Of a DNA stretch of 64,000 nucleotides, positions 8,237 to 17,046 are shown in pieces. The translations under genes were made by a program, and so were the position numbers. How positions within the stretch are numbered: the stretch's first letter is position 1; each line of letters opens with the position of its first letter. Below the pieces are notes generated by a model. It made no database searches, was not told the DNA's origin, and saw only the letters and a list, made by a program, of their open reading frames with translations. This DNA comes from Kribbella pittospori. Lineage in GTDB: Bacteria > Actinomycetota > Actinomycetes > Propionibacteriales > Kribbellaceae. The DNA lies in contig NZ_SJKB01000007.1 in NCBI RefSeq assembly GCF_004331465.1, positions 186,001-250,000 of the forward strand, read 5' to 3'.

Positions 8237-8836
8237 GTGATCCGAGTGGCTCTCGGCCATCGCGGCACGTTGGTGCGTGGTGCACTGGCCGCGGTGCTGG
8301 CAAGGGAGAACGATCTGGACGTGGTGGCCGAGCTGGACCGCTCGGAGGACGTCCTACAGGTGTCCGGGCGACGGCCGCACGTCGTACTGCTCGACCCACA
8401 GCTGCCCGGGCGGATCCGGATCGAGGAGTTGTGCCGGAAGCTGACCGGCCGCGGTGTGCTGGTGCTGATCGATCACGAGGCGATCGCCGCGACCAGCATC
8501 GCGCTGGTGAAGCAGGCGCCGCGGATCGGTCTCATCGCGACGGACGTGACCCCGGACCAGTTGGTGCAGGCGGTCCGGGACGTGGCGAAGGGCCTGCCGG
8601 TCGTCGACGTACGGCTCGCGGTCGCGGCGCTGAAGGCGGGCGACAACCCGTTGACCGATCGTGAGTGCGAGGTGCTGCGGCAGGTCACAACCGGCGCGAC
8701 CGCGCAGGAGGTTGCCCGCACCCTCAGTCTGAGTGCCGGGACCGTGCGTAACTACTTGTCTCGCATCCTTGCGAAGACCGGCTCACGCAGCCGGATCGAG
8801 GCGATCCGGAAGGCTCAGGACGCCGGCTGGATCTGA
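8237..8836 (+). CDS. LuxR-family response regulator, RamR-like
   Basis: A 199-residue NarL/LuxR-type regulator, probably the activator of the adjacent lanthipeptide operon, by analogy with RamR/AmfR next to ramCSAB/amf clusters. The receiver domain keeps Asp53 (VVLLDPQLPG). The acidic pair expected near residues 7-9 is replaced by GHR (ALGHRGTLVRG), and the usual Lys near residue 104 is Thr (GLIATDV), so ordinary phosphorylation is doubtful. The C-terminal HTH is intact (LTDRECEVLRQV, AQEVARTLSLSAGTVRNYLSRI). Start is GTG at 8237. Its 3' end overlaps the convergent ABC transporter gene by 22 bp. No histidine-kinase gene is adjacent. Confidence 0.85.
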   Translation: MIRVALGHRGTLVRGALAAVLARENDLDVVAELDRSEDVLQVSGRRPHVVLLDPQLPGRIRIEELCRKLTGRGVLVLIDHEAIAATSIALVKQAPRIGLIATDVTPDQLVQAVRDVAKGLPVVDVRLAVAALKAGDNPLTDRECEVLRQVTTGATAQEVARTLSLSAGTVRNYLSRILAKTGSRSRIEAIRKAQDAGWI

Positions 8837-10503
8837 CTCCGCTTCTGGGTCGTGGTCGGTGCCCAGTTGCCGTGCAGGTCGCGGTACATGCGGGACTTGC
8901 GCATCAGGCTGACGTGCGTGCCCAGGGTCGCCTGGTTGCCGTCGAGGACCAGGATGCGGCGGGCGCGGAGCGCCGAGCTGATCCGGTGCGCGATCACGAT
9001 GAGCGTGCCTTCGCGTTTGGCGAACGCCTCCTCGGCGACGCGCTCGGCCTCCGGATCCAGGAAGCAGGTCGCCTCGTCGAGTACGACGAGCGGCGCGGGG
9101 GACAGGTACGCGCGGACCAGTGCAATCAACTGCCTCTCGCCTGCGGACAGCTCGCCCGGTCTGACGTCCGCGGTCAGTCCACCGATCCGCTCGATCAGCG
9201 CGGCCGCTCCGATCGCATCGACCGCGTCCGCCACCTGCGGTGTTGTTGCGTTAGGCAACAGATAGGTCAGGTTGTCCAGCACGGTCCCACTGAAGACGTA
9301 CGCCTCTTGGGGGATGAGCACTCGCGTGGCCGGCGTCACCTTCGCCGGTTGTACGCCGCCCAGCAGCAACTGTCCGCTCGTGGGTGTCAGCATCCCGCAC
9401 ACCAGCCCGGCCAGCGTGGATTTCCCGATCCCACTTGGCCCGACGACCGCCAGGTGCTCACCTTCGGGGATGGTCAGTTCGAGCTTGTCCAGCACCGGTT
9501 CGGCGTTCGGGCCGTAGGCGAAGCTCAGCCCGCGCAGGCGGACGTCGAAACCGGTGGGACTGCTTGCGGCCTGGGGCTGCGTGACCGGTGTGGAGGCGTC
9601 CAGGATCCGGCCGAGGGTGATCACGTACCGCAGACCGCTGTCGCCCAGCGCGCTCATCACTGTGTTCAGCGCCGGCTGCAACCCGATCAGCACGTAGGTC
9701 AGGCCGCCGAGCAGTGTGCCGGTGCTGACTCCACGCCCGATCAGCCAAGGTCCCGCTGCCAGCAGGATCAGCAGCGGCAGCCAACCACCGACCGCGAAGC
9801 ACAGAGTCCGGAGTGCCGCGACCTTGGCGAGTGCACGCTCCGCCGCTGCGTGGGCCTCGATCGGTTCGCCCACCAAGCGTCCGGCGAACTCCTCGGTCCC
9901 GGTCGCCGTGATGTCCCGCACCCCGCCGAACACCATGCCGGCCGACGCCGCGAGGTCCTCATCCGCCTGCAACGACGCCCGAACCCGATCCGCCGCCATC
10001 CCCAGCACCGCCAACGACAACGCGAACCCGAGCAGGAACGGCGGTACGACGAACGCCGCCACCAAGGGCGCCAGCGACAACAACCCCGCCAGTACGCCGA
10101 ACAACGTGACAGCGAAACTGCGGATCACCAGCACCAACCCGGCGAACGTGTCCCGAACGATCTCCACCTGCCGGTTCAACCGCGCCACGGCACTGTCGTC
10201 CCCGGTCCGCAGTGCGCCGGCGACAACGCGTCGTACCAGGTCGTCCCTGACGGGCTCGACCAGATCGCCGAGGCGGCCGTACACCTGACGTGCTCCGGCC
10301 GCTCCCAGACAAGCCGTCGCGACCAGTCCGCCGAGCCAGGCGATGCCCCGCCAGACATGGCCGCCGAGGAAGTTGTCGGTCGCGTGGGCAACTGCGATGC
10401 CGTAGATCGCGGTCGGCAGGATCTCCGGGATCGACCACGCGATGAGCCTGGTCGTCGCCCACTTCCGCAACGCTTTGGCGCCGTAGGTCAGTTCGCGCTT
10501 CAT
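8815..10503 (-). CDS. ABC exporter half-transporter, permease-ATPase (second of pair)
   Basis: A 562-residue type IV ABC exporter subunit with an N-terminal six-helix membrane domain and a C-terminal ATPase. Walker A is GPSGIGKST, the signature is LSAGERQ, Walker B is LVVLDEAT with the catalytic Glu present, and the switch His is in IAHR. Its start overlaps the stop of the preceding transporter gene as ATGA, implying translational coupling and a heterodimer. By analogy with RamA/RamB it should export the lanthipeptide. There is no N-terminal C39 peptidase domain, so leader removal must be done elsewhere, consistent with the prolyl oligopeptidase gene. Confidence 0.88.
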   Translation of the reverse strand: MKRELTYGAKALRKWATTRLIAWSIPEILPTAIYGIAVAHATDNFLGGHVWRGIAWLGGLVATACLGAAGARQVYGRLGDLVEPVRDDLVRRVVAGALRTGDDSAVARLNRQVEIVRDTFAGLVLVIRSFAVTLFGVLAGLLSLAPLVAAFVVPPFLLGFALSLAVLGMAADRVRASLQADEDLAASAGMVFGGVRDITATGTEEFAGRLVGEPIEAHAAAERALAKVAALRTLCFAVGGWLPLLILLAAGPWLIGRGVSTGTLLGGLTYVLIGLQPALNTVMSALGDSGLRYVITLGRILDASTPVTQPQAASSPTGFDVRLRGLSFAYGPNAEPVLDKLELTIPEGEHLAVVGPSGIGKSTLAGLVCGMLTPTSGQLLLGGVQPAKVTPATRVLIPQEAYVFSGTVLDNLTYLLPNATTPQVADAVDAIGAAALIERIGGLTADVRPGELSAGERQLIALVRAYLSPAPLVVLDEATCFLDPEAERVAEEAFAKREGTLIVIAHRISSALRARRILVLDGNQATLGTHVSLMRKSRMYRDLHGNWAPTTTQKRSQIQPAS

Positions 10504-12152
10504 CCAAACACTTCGCGATAGGACGTGTGCTGCCAGAGGTCGGCGTGGGGGCCGATGGCGCGGACGCGGCCGTGGTCGAGCCAGATCACGAGGTCGGCGC
10601 GGGCCGCGGTGGCGGGACGGTGGGTGACGATGAGGCGGGTCCGGTGGTGGCGATCCTCGGTGAGCGTGCGGCTGATCTGCCGCTCGGTGGCCGTGTCCAG
10701 GCTGGAGGTCGCGTCGTCGAGCACCAGCAGGCGGTCCGCCGACCAAGCCCGGGCGAGGCCGAGGCGTTGCCGTTCACCGCCGGACATCGGTGCCTTGCGC
10801 AACGAGGTGAAGTACCCGTCGGGCAGCCGGCTGACGAAGTCGTGCACGCGGGTGGCGCGGGCCGCGGCCAGCGTGCGGACCGGGCTGATCGCCTCGGGCG
10901 CGATCGCATCGCCGATCGTCCGGCCGACCAGTTGCGGACGTTCGAAGGCGCACCCGACCGCGCGGCGCAGAGCATTTCGGCTGACGGCCTGCAGCGGTAC
11001 CCCGTCGAGCGAGACCTGGCCGGTCGACGGGTCGCGCAACCTCGCGGCGAGCGCGGCGAGCACCGACTTGCCGGCTCCGCTCGGACCGACCACTGCGACG
11101 GTCGCTCCGCCGGGAAGGTCGAGATTCACGTTGTCCAGCAGGACATTTCCGCCTGCAACCACGCTGACACCGTTGAACGTCAGGTGGCCGGTTCCCTTCG
11201 GCAGTGCGAGCGTGCCGTGCGCGACCGACTCGATCGCGAGCACCTCGCCGGCCCGATGCACACCGGCCTTGGCGCGGGCGATCTCCCCGAGCACACCGGT
11301 CAGGTTGCCGAGACCGGCCCCGAGTACGGCGTACTGGGACGCCGCGAACAGCTCGCCCGCGGTGATCCGGCCTGACGCGAGCTGGAGTCCGCCGACGGCC
11401 AGTACGGCGACGAGTACCAGCGGACCCACGATCGCGGCTTGTGCGCCGGAGCGGGCGAGGATGCGCCAGGTGACGACGCCGTGCCTGTGCAACTCGGGCA
11501 GGAGGCCGAGGATGCGGCGTTCCTCGCGGGCCGTCGTACCGGCGGCGGCGATCGTGCGGATGCCGGTGAGCGACTCGGACAGCAGCGCGGCGATCCGGCC
11601 CTGAGTTTCCTGGTAGGCCAGGCTGACGTCGGCGGTCCGCTTTGCAAACGTCCACAAGACCAGGATCACGAGCAGTACGCCGCCGAAGAACGCCGCCGCG
11701 AGCCAGGGGTCGATCACCGCGAGCAGGACCAGACTGCCCACTGGCGGAGCGATCGCGGCGATCGCGGTGACGGCGGCCGGACCGGCCTGTGCGGCGTCGG
11801 TGGCGTTGGCGGAGACGCGGGTGACGAGGTCGCCGGTCTCGAAGCCTCGGGTTCCTTCCGGGCCACCGTGGACGATCTGCCTGACCAGGCGATGCCGCAG
11901 CCAGGCAGTCGTCTCAGCGACACACGCGGCGCCGACGAACGCATCGACGATGCTCGCGGCGATCCCGAGGCCGATGACTCCGGCGGCCGCGATCAGCCAA
12001 CGGGTGTAGCCGTGTCCTGCCACGATCGAGTCGACCGAACGGCCGAGGATCGTCGGCAGGGCAAGCGTGACGCCGCTGCCGATCAGTGCGTTGAGTCCGA
12101 TCACCGGTAGCCAGCCGCGGCTGTGCTTGGCGACCTCTCCGAAGGTGATCAC
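10500..12152 (-). CDS. ABC exporter half-transporter, permease-ATPase (first of pair)
   Basis: A 550-residue ABC exporter subunit that pairs with the downstream one. The membrane domain spans about residues 1-300. The ATPase has Walker A GPSGAGKSV, signature MSGGERQR, and Walker B LLVLDDATSSLD, where the catalytic Glu is replaced by Asp. A degenerate site in one half of a heterodimeric exporter is common, so the pair may be catalytically asymmetric. The GTG start at 12152 overlaps the oligopeptidase stop as GTGA. This start gives a normal-length protein, while the in-frame extension to 12293 lies inside the oligopeptidase gene. Confidence 0.88.
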   Translation of the reverse strand: MITFGEVAKHSRGWLPVIGLNALIGSGVTLALPTILGRSVDSIVAGHGYTRWLIAAAGVIGLGIAASIVDAFVGAACVAETTAWLRHRLVRQIVHGGPEGTRGFETGDLVTRVSANATDAAQAGPAAVTAIAAIAPPVGSLVLLAVIDPWLAAAFFGGVLLVILVLWTFAKRTADVSLAYQETQGRIAALLSESLTGIRTIAAAGTTAREERRILGLLPELHRHGVVTWRILARSGAQAAIVGPLVLVAVLAVGGLQLASGRITAGELFAASQYAVLGAGLGNLTGVLGEIARAKAGVHRAGEVLAIESVAHGTLALPKGTGHLTFNGVSVVAGGNVLLDNVNLDLPGGATVAVVGPSGAGKSVLAALAARLRDPSTGQVSLDGVPLQAVSRNALRRAVGCAFERPQLVGRTIGDAIAPEAISPVRTLAAARATRVHDFVSRLPDGYFTSLRKAPMSGGERQRLGLARAWSADRLLVLDDATSSLDTATERQISRTLTEDRHHRTRLIVTHRPATAARADLVIWLDHGRVRAIGPHADLWQHTSYREVFG

Positions 12153-14074
12153 GATGCCAGCCCGGTATGGCCGGCGACGAACGCCAGCATGTCGGCGGCC
12201 AGGCTGATGCCTCCGGTCGCGTGGCCCGCGTCGGCTTCGAGCCGCAGCAACACCGGACGTTCGCCCGCGGTCGAGTGCTGGAGCGCGGCGCACATCTTCC
12301 TTGCGTGCAAGGGATCCACGCGCGTGTCGTTCCCGAACGCAGTCAGGAGAACGGCCGGATACATCACGCCTTCGGCAACACGATGGTACGGCGAGTAGGA
12401 CAGCAGGGTCCTGAACTGGTCAGGATCCGACGCTGACCCGTACTCCGGCACCCAGTGCGCGCCGAGACCCGACAGCTCGTATCTCGCCATGTCCGTCAGC
12501 GGTGCCGAGCAGACGGCGGCCGCGAACAACTCCGGGCGTTGAGTGAGCGCTGCGGCGACCAACAGACCGCCGTTGGACTCGCCACACGCCGCGAGCTGAT
12601 CGGCGGTGGTCCAACCGGTCGCGATCAGGTGCTCGGCGGCCGCGATGAAGTCGTCGAAGACCTTCTGCTTCTGGTCCAGGATCCCGGCCCGGTGGGACTC
12701 TTCACCACGCTCACCGCCACCGCGGACGGTCGCGGTCACGAAGACGCCGCCGGCCTCGACCCAGGCGAGCGTGAACGCCGAGTACGTCGGGGTGAGCGAC
12801 TGGCCGAAACCGCCGTACCCGTAGAGGATCGTGGGTCGCGGTCCTTCGGTCCCTGGCTTGGCGATCGCGAGGAGCTGGAGCTCGGTGCCGTCGGGTGAGG
12901 TGTAGGTGAGGCGGTGCGACTCGGCGTCCGCGACCACGCCAGGTGCCTGCGACCAGAGCGTCGTACTGCCGGTCGTGGCGTCGTAGCAGTAGACGGCCGA
13001 CGGGGTGACGCTGTCGGTGTAGGTGAACCAGGCTTGGTTGCCGCCGTCCGGTCGCGTATTCAGGGACCCTACGCACCCTGGGAGTTCGACAGAGCCGATT
13101 CGCGTGCCGGTTGTGCGGTCGTGGATCGTGATCTCGTTGGTGTGGCTGACGAGGATGTGGTCCTCGAGGATCGCGAGGCCGGTCAGTGGTGCGCCGGGAT
13201 GGATGAAGTCGTCCCAGTCCGAGGGGCTCATGGGGTCGCCGATGCAGATGCGGCCGGTCGGCGCGTCGCGCGTGGTGACGACGTACAGGCGGCCGTCGGG
13301 TCCCACCGTCATGACCGTGAGGGCGTCGACGCCCCGCTGTACGGGGGTTGGCGGATCGTCCGTGGCAAGGTCGGCGAGCCAGAGGTCGTTCGCCGTACCG
13401 CGGGAGGCCGAGATCGTCAGCCAGCGGCCGTCATGGCTGAGCTCGAGCCCGTACGACGCTTCGGTCGCGAGGATCGTGGTGTCGTCGGGGTCGTTCAGGT
13501 GGTGATGCCGTACCTGGCGGAAACGCACGTAGTAGAAGGACTTGCCGTCCGGGAGCCAGGCGATCGGGGAGTAGCGGCAACCGTCGATCGGGCCGTCCGC
13601 GAGCTGACCGGTGGTCACGTCGAGGACGTACAGGACGGACTGCTCGGTGCCACCTTGTGAGACCTGGAAGGCGAGGAGGCTGCCATCGGGTGACGGCTGC
13701 CAGCCGTCCAGAGTGGTGCGTCCGCTGGGGTCGAGCTGCAGCGGGTCGAGCAGGGCTCGCTCGTCGACGTACAGGATCGGGTGCTGTCGGCCCGGATCGC
13801 GGCGGAGCGTGAAGCAATGGTCGCCGCGCCAGCTGGGGACGGAGACGGTGCCGACGTTCGAGAGGGCCTTCACCCTGGTGCGGAACCGGAACCGGTTCGT
13901 CAGCGTGGCGGCATGATTCAGCCACAGCTCGTCCTGTTCCGCCTGCCACCGTTGGGTCTCGGCCGACTCGGAGTCTTCGAGCCAGCGGTACGGATCCGCG
14001 ACGGAACAGCCGTGCACCTGCTCCACCAGCGGACTCCGCTCGGCGCATGGATAGGACTGCACGGAGGTACCCAC
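12149..14074 (-). CDS. Prolyl oligopeptidase, probable lanthipeptide leader protease
   Basis: A 641-residue S9A serine peptidase that cleaves peptides after proline. The N-terminal propeller domain (about 1-390) is followed by the alpha/beta-hydrolase domain with ILYGYGGFGQS. The catalytic triad is visible: Ser in GESNGG (about residue 500), Asp in RVDPLH (about 587) and His in DAGHATGG (about 617). The GTG start at 14074 is chosen for its GGAAGGAG ribosome-binding site 6 nt upstream; the open frame to 14416 runs through the precursor gene. No signal peptide is seen, so it acts in the cytoplasm. In the K. flavida flavipeptin system the oligopeptidase FlaP trims the leader of a class III lanthipeptide, and the same role is inferred here. 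Confidence 0.9.
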   Translation of the reverse strand: MGTSVQSYPCAERSPLVEQVHGCSVADPYRWLEDSESAETQRWQAEQDELWLNHAATLTNRFRFRTRVKALSNVGTVSVPSWRGDHCFTLRRDPGRQHPILYVDERALLDPLQLDPSGRTTLDGWQPSPDGSLLAFQVSQGGTEQSVLYVLDVTTGQLADGPIDGCRYSPIAWLPDGKSFYYVRFRQVRHHHLNDPDDTTILATEASYGLELSHDGRWLTISASRGTANDLWLADLATDDPPTPVQRGVDALTVMTVGPDGRLYVVTTRDAPTGRICIGDPMSPSDWDDFIHPGAPLTGLAILEDHILVSHTNEITIHDRTTGTRIGSVELPGCVGSLNTRPDGGNQAWFTYTDSVTPSAVYCYDATTGSTTLWSQAPGVVADAESHRLTYTSPDGTELQLLAIAKPGTEGPRPTILYGYGGFGQSLTPTYSAFTLAWVEAGGVFVTATVRGGGERGEESHRAGILDQKQKVFDDFIAAAEHLIATGWTTADQLAACGESNGGLLVAAALTQRPELFAAAVCSAPLTDMARYELSGLGAHWVPEYGSASDPDQFRTLLSYSPYHRVAEGVMYPAVLLTAFGNDTRVDPLHARKMCAALQHSTAGERPVLLRLEADAGHATGGISLAADMLAFVAGHTGLAS

Positions 14075-14182
14075 ACTCCACTCCTTCCGTCCAGCACAAC
14101 AGCAGCCGCCCGGCGACCGAGGCGAGTCGGTCACCGGTGATCGGGTCGGGCCGTGCCCTGCGGCACGGCCTGAAGGCAGTTC

Positions 14183-14216
14183 GGCCCTGGGTGGGGTTTG
14201 CCGCCCACCCAGGGCC
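14183..14216 (-). terminator. Strong intra-operon hairpin between precursor and oligopeptidase genes
   Basis: A perfect 13-bp stem, GGCCCTGGGTGGG (14183-14195) with CCCACCCAGGGCC (14204-14216), and an 8-nt loop. It starts 14 bp after the precursor stop codon. No U-tract follows. It probably acts as a partial attenuator or 3' stabiliser, so that the precursor is made in excess of the enzymes downstream. Confidence 0.6.
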
Positions 14217-14229
14217 TCGGAACCACCGA

Positions 14230-14367
14230 TCAGTGGCAGAGCAGAAGGCTCAGGTTGCTCGGGGTCTGCGAAGCGCAGCCCAGCACGGTCAGCGTGGAGC
14301 CGCCGTGGTGGTGGCCGCCGTGGCCGTAGCCCGGGGTCTCCAGACCCTGAAGGTCGAGAAGTGCCAT
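14230..14367 (-). CDS. Class III lanthipeptide precursor (SapB/flavipeptin type)
   Basis: A 45-residue precursor. The leader contains LLDLQGLETP (residues 3-12), matching the LxDLQxxETP-type recognition motif of RamS/AmfS precursors. It is followed by GYGHGGHHHGG (13-23). The core has two ring units with SapB spacing: STLTVLGC (24-31) and SNLSLLLC (37-44), each S-x2-S/T-x3-C, joined by ASQTP and ending in His45. LanKC should make dehydroamino acids and lanthionine or labionin rings here. Pro12 is a natural cut site for the adjacent oligopeptidase. The ATG is 3 bp after the lanKC stop, and its AAGGAGG sits in the last lanKC codons. The His-rich block is unusual for the family and could bind metal (inference). 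Confidence 0.93.
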   Translation of the reverse strand: MALLDLQGLETPGYGHGGHHHGGSTLTVLGCASQTPSNLSLLLCH

Positions 14368-14370
14368 GTT

Positions 14371-16947
14371 TTACACCTCCTTCGGTGTAGATCGTCGCGA
14401 TGTTGACTCGGACCACTGGGGAGGTCCGAGGAACGGGAGGGACGCCGGCGCGTCGTGCAGCGCCGTTCCCAGGGCCAGCAGTACGCCGGCCGATCCGGTC
14501 GCCAGGTCCATCGACAGACGGAGCAACTGGTTGCCGGGGTACGCGAGACCGCCTTGGTACGGCATCGCGTGCCAGCCGAGCCCGTACACCAGGTCGTCGA
14601 CCGTCGCCTGCTCCTCGCCGAGTGAGGCGGCTGTGAGGAGCAGACCGGCGCGACCCATGAACAGACCGGGCTGGACGTAGTAGGAGCAGTGGGTCACCCG
14701 CTGAAGCTCGGCGAGTGTCGCCGTGAGCTCGTCGGACGGACGGTGGCGCAGATACCGCTCGAGGACGAGCGCGACGCCGGCCGAACCCTCTTCGAGGTAC
14801 GGCAGGGTCCGCCAGCCCTGGTCCACCTGCCGCATGCCGTCGGGCGTCAGGGTGGTACGTCGGAGGTCCTGCCTGATGGCGACCTCGGCGAGGTCGAGCA
14901 GTCCGGTGTCACCCAGTTGCTCGAACGCCTCCAGGAACAGGAGTGCCGGGCCGGACGATCCGTGCATCAACCCGGCCCGCGCTTGCTGACCGCCACTGAC
15001 CTCAGGTACGTCGGTTACGTCGCCGAGCCGATCAGCAACGAGGTCGAGCACGCGGACTGCCTTCGCGCGAAGGGCCGGCTCGGTGTCGAAGTGCAGGAGG
15101 CTGAGCCCGATGCCGGCCAGACCGGAGTGCAGCCCGAACTCGCGGGAGCTCCAGTCGTCGGCGAGGGTGCGGTCGACCAGCTCCAGCGCGTCCTGGCGGT
15201 ATCCGAGCTCGTCGAGGACGTGCGCGACACCGTGCAGACCGTCGTACAGGCCAGGACCGGTCTCCGTGTCCACGGCCCGCTTGCGCAACCATTCGTCGTA
15301 CTCCGGGAAACGGCCGGCGCCGGTCTTCGCTAGTGCGTACAGGACGCCCGCGGCGCCGGTGGCGAGGTCGATGCCGCCGCCGTCGCGGAACTGCGCGATG
15401 TCGCCGGGGAACAGTCGGTCGGTGCGTTCGGGGGTCGCGCTGGCGACGATGGATCGGGTCAGCGCCTCGCGGATCTCGGGCCATTCGGCCTCGCCGGGGA
15501 GGGCCAGGTCGACCATCTCCGGGTCGTGTGTTGCCTTCGGTCCGACGATGGTCCGGACGGCTTCCTCGACGGTTGCCCTCGGCACCGGGAAGGTCTCGGT
15601 GATCATGTCGGCGAGCTGGAACGCCTTGCCAGGGTGGAGATTCAGCAGGATCGTTGCCTGTGGCGCGTAGACGCCGAGCGCGATGCATGCCAGCGCGTAG
15701 CGGTCGACATCGACGCCCTGGCGATCGCCGGGCGCCGCGTAGCCGGGATGCGCGAGCGTCGAGCGGGCCTTGTCCTCGGCGCGCGTCGCGACCTCGAAGT
15801 CGATCAGCGTGAGCCGGCCGTTGACGTCGAGCAGGACGTTGTCCGGATGCAGGTCGCAGAACACGACGCCGCGATCATGCAGCTGACCGACCGCTTCCGC
15901 GACCTTGCCGACCATCTGCGCGGCCCACTCGGCGTACTCGGCCTTGTCCGCCTCGGTCGCATCCGGGTGCGTCAGCGGATACCGCCGTACCAGCTCTCGT
16001 TGCAGCGACACCGAGTCGATGTGCTCCTGCACGAGGAAGTGATGCTCACCGAGCTGGAGGAAGTCGTGCAGCTTCGGTACGACGTCCAGGCCGTCGAGCT
16101 GCTCGAGGATGTCCTTTTCGTGGGCGATCCGGGCGACCGCGTCACGGCCGGCCATGTCCAGACCGGCGTACGGGCGGCCTTCCTTGAGGACGACGCGGTC
16201 ACCGGTCTCGTTGTGGTGGCCGAGGTACACCCCGCCGCCGTTGGAGAACTGGATGACGCCGTCGATCGTGTACGCGAGGTCGTTGGTGGTGACGGCGTTG
16301 CGCGCGTCGAGGTGCGGCTGCAGGAAGTCCGGCAACGTCACCCACGGTGGCACCGCGAACGTCGGGCCCCGATGGTCCGGGACGAGCCGGCCCTGGTCGT
16401 CCTCGAGCGCCAGCACGCGCTCGCCGGTCGGTGACAGACAGAACCTGCTGACGAAGGCGCCGTACCGGACGAAGAGCGGACCCTCGCCGTAGCGTAGATC
16501 GCTCAGGATATAAGGGCCCTTGACGCCCTGGAGGATCCCGTCGAGCTCCTTGAGGACGAGCTCGAGCTGCGCTTCGTCGGCCGGGTAGATCGTCACGAGC
16601 TTGCCACTCGAGCCGCGCGGAGCGGCCTTCGAGTTGACCATCACGAGGACGGGCTCGTTGCGGAGGAACTTGAACGCGATGCCGCGTGGGACGCAGTACT
16701 CCCAGACGGCCTCGAGCGTCCGTTCGACATCCGCGAGGCGGGCCGACACGTGGATCTTCCAGCCTTGCGCGGGGAGCTTCAGGTCCTCGGGTGCGTAGTG
16801 CATCCAGGTTTCCCCGGGCACATGCCGCCACCCGTCCGGGACCGCCCTGCCGGCCAGGGCGAAGTCCGGGTGCTGGGCACCACGATTGGCCGGCGTCTCG
16901 TAGAACGTCCGGTCCGCAAGGCAGTAGAACTCGTAACTCTCGTGCAT
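14371..16947 (-). CDS. lanKC: Class III lanthipeptide synthetase LanKC
   Basis: An 858-residue three-domain enzyme that phosphorylates Ser/Thr, eliminates phosphate and cyclises Cys onto the dehydro residues. The N-terminal lyase domain begins YEFYCLADRTFYETP. The kinase-like domain has GVVFCDLHPDN (about 355-365) and LIDFEVATRAED (about 380). The LanC-like cyclase (about 540-858) shows repeated helix-pair motifs: LYDGLHGVAH, GLHSGLAGIG, LMHGSSGPALLF, FMGRAGLLL, TGSAGVLLALG. The Cys-Cys-His zinc ligands of class I/II LanC are absent, as is normal in class III. The ATG at 16947 has GAGGGGG upstream; the open frame to 17046 is not needed. It is first in the operon. Confidence 0.93.
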   Translation of the reverse strand: MHESYEFYCLADRTFYETPANRGAQHPDFALAGRAVPDGWRHVPGETWMHYAPEDLKLPAQGWKIHVSARLADVERTLEAVWEYCVPRGIAFKFLRNEPVLVMVNSKAAPRGSSGKLVTIYPADEAQLELVLKELDGILQGVKGPYILSDLRYGEGPLFVRYGAFVSRFCLSPTGERVLALEDDQGRLVPDHRGPTFAVPPWVTLPDFLQPHLDARNAVTTNDLAYTIDGVIQFSNGGGVYLGHHNETGDRVVLKEGRPYAGLDMAGRDAVARIAHEKDILEQLDGLDVVPKLHDFLQLGEHHFLVQEHIDSVSLQRELVRRYPLTHPDATEADKAEYAEWAAQMVGKVAEAVGQLHDRGVVFCDLHPDNVLLDVNGRLTLIDFEVATRAEDKARSTLAHPGYAAPGDRQGVDVDRYALACIALGVYAPQATILLNLHPGKAFQLADMITETFPVPRATVEEAVRTIVGPKATHDPEMVDLALPGEAEWPEIREALTRSIVASATPERTDRLFPGDIAQFRDGGGIDLATGAAGVLYALAKTGAGRFPEYDEWLRKRAVDTETGPGLYDGLHGVAHVLDELGYRQDALELVDRTLADDWSSREFGLHSGLAGIGLSLLHFDTEPALRAKAVRVLDLVADRLGDVTDVPEVSGGQQARAGLMHGSSGPALLFLEAFEQLGDTGLLDLAEVAIRQDLRRTTLTPDGMRQVDQGWRTLPYLEEGSAGVALVLERYLRHRPSDELTATLAELQRVTHCSYYVQPGLFMGRAGLLLTAASLGEEQATVDDLVYGLGWHAMPYQGGLAYPGNQLLRLSMDLATGSAGVLLALGTALHDAPASLPFLGPPQWSESTSRRSTPKEV

Positions 16948-17046
16948 GACTGTCCGACCCCCTCTCGTGGTGCCCCGCACATCTTGGACACCCGGACAGG
17001 GGCTGGCGTAGTGCACGATGTCATCACTCTCGCGTGAAGAATCCAC

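Noticed and set aside
12149..14416. Long form of the oligopeptidase gene starting at 14416
   Set aside because: The extra 114 residues would run through the precursor gene in another frame and are Pro/Arg-rich. A GTG with a good ribosome-binding site exists at 14074.
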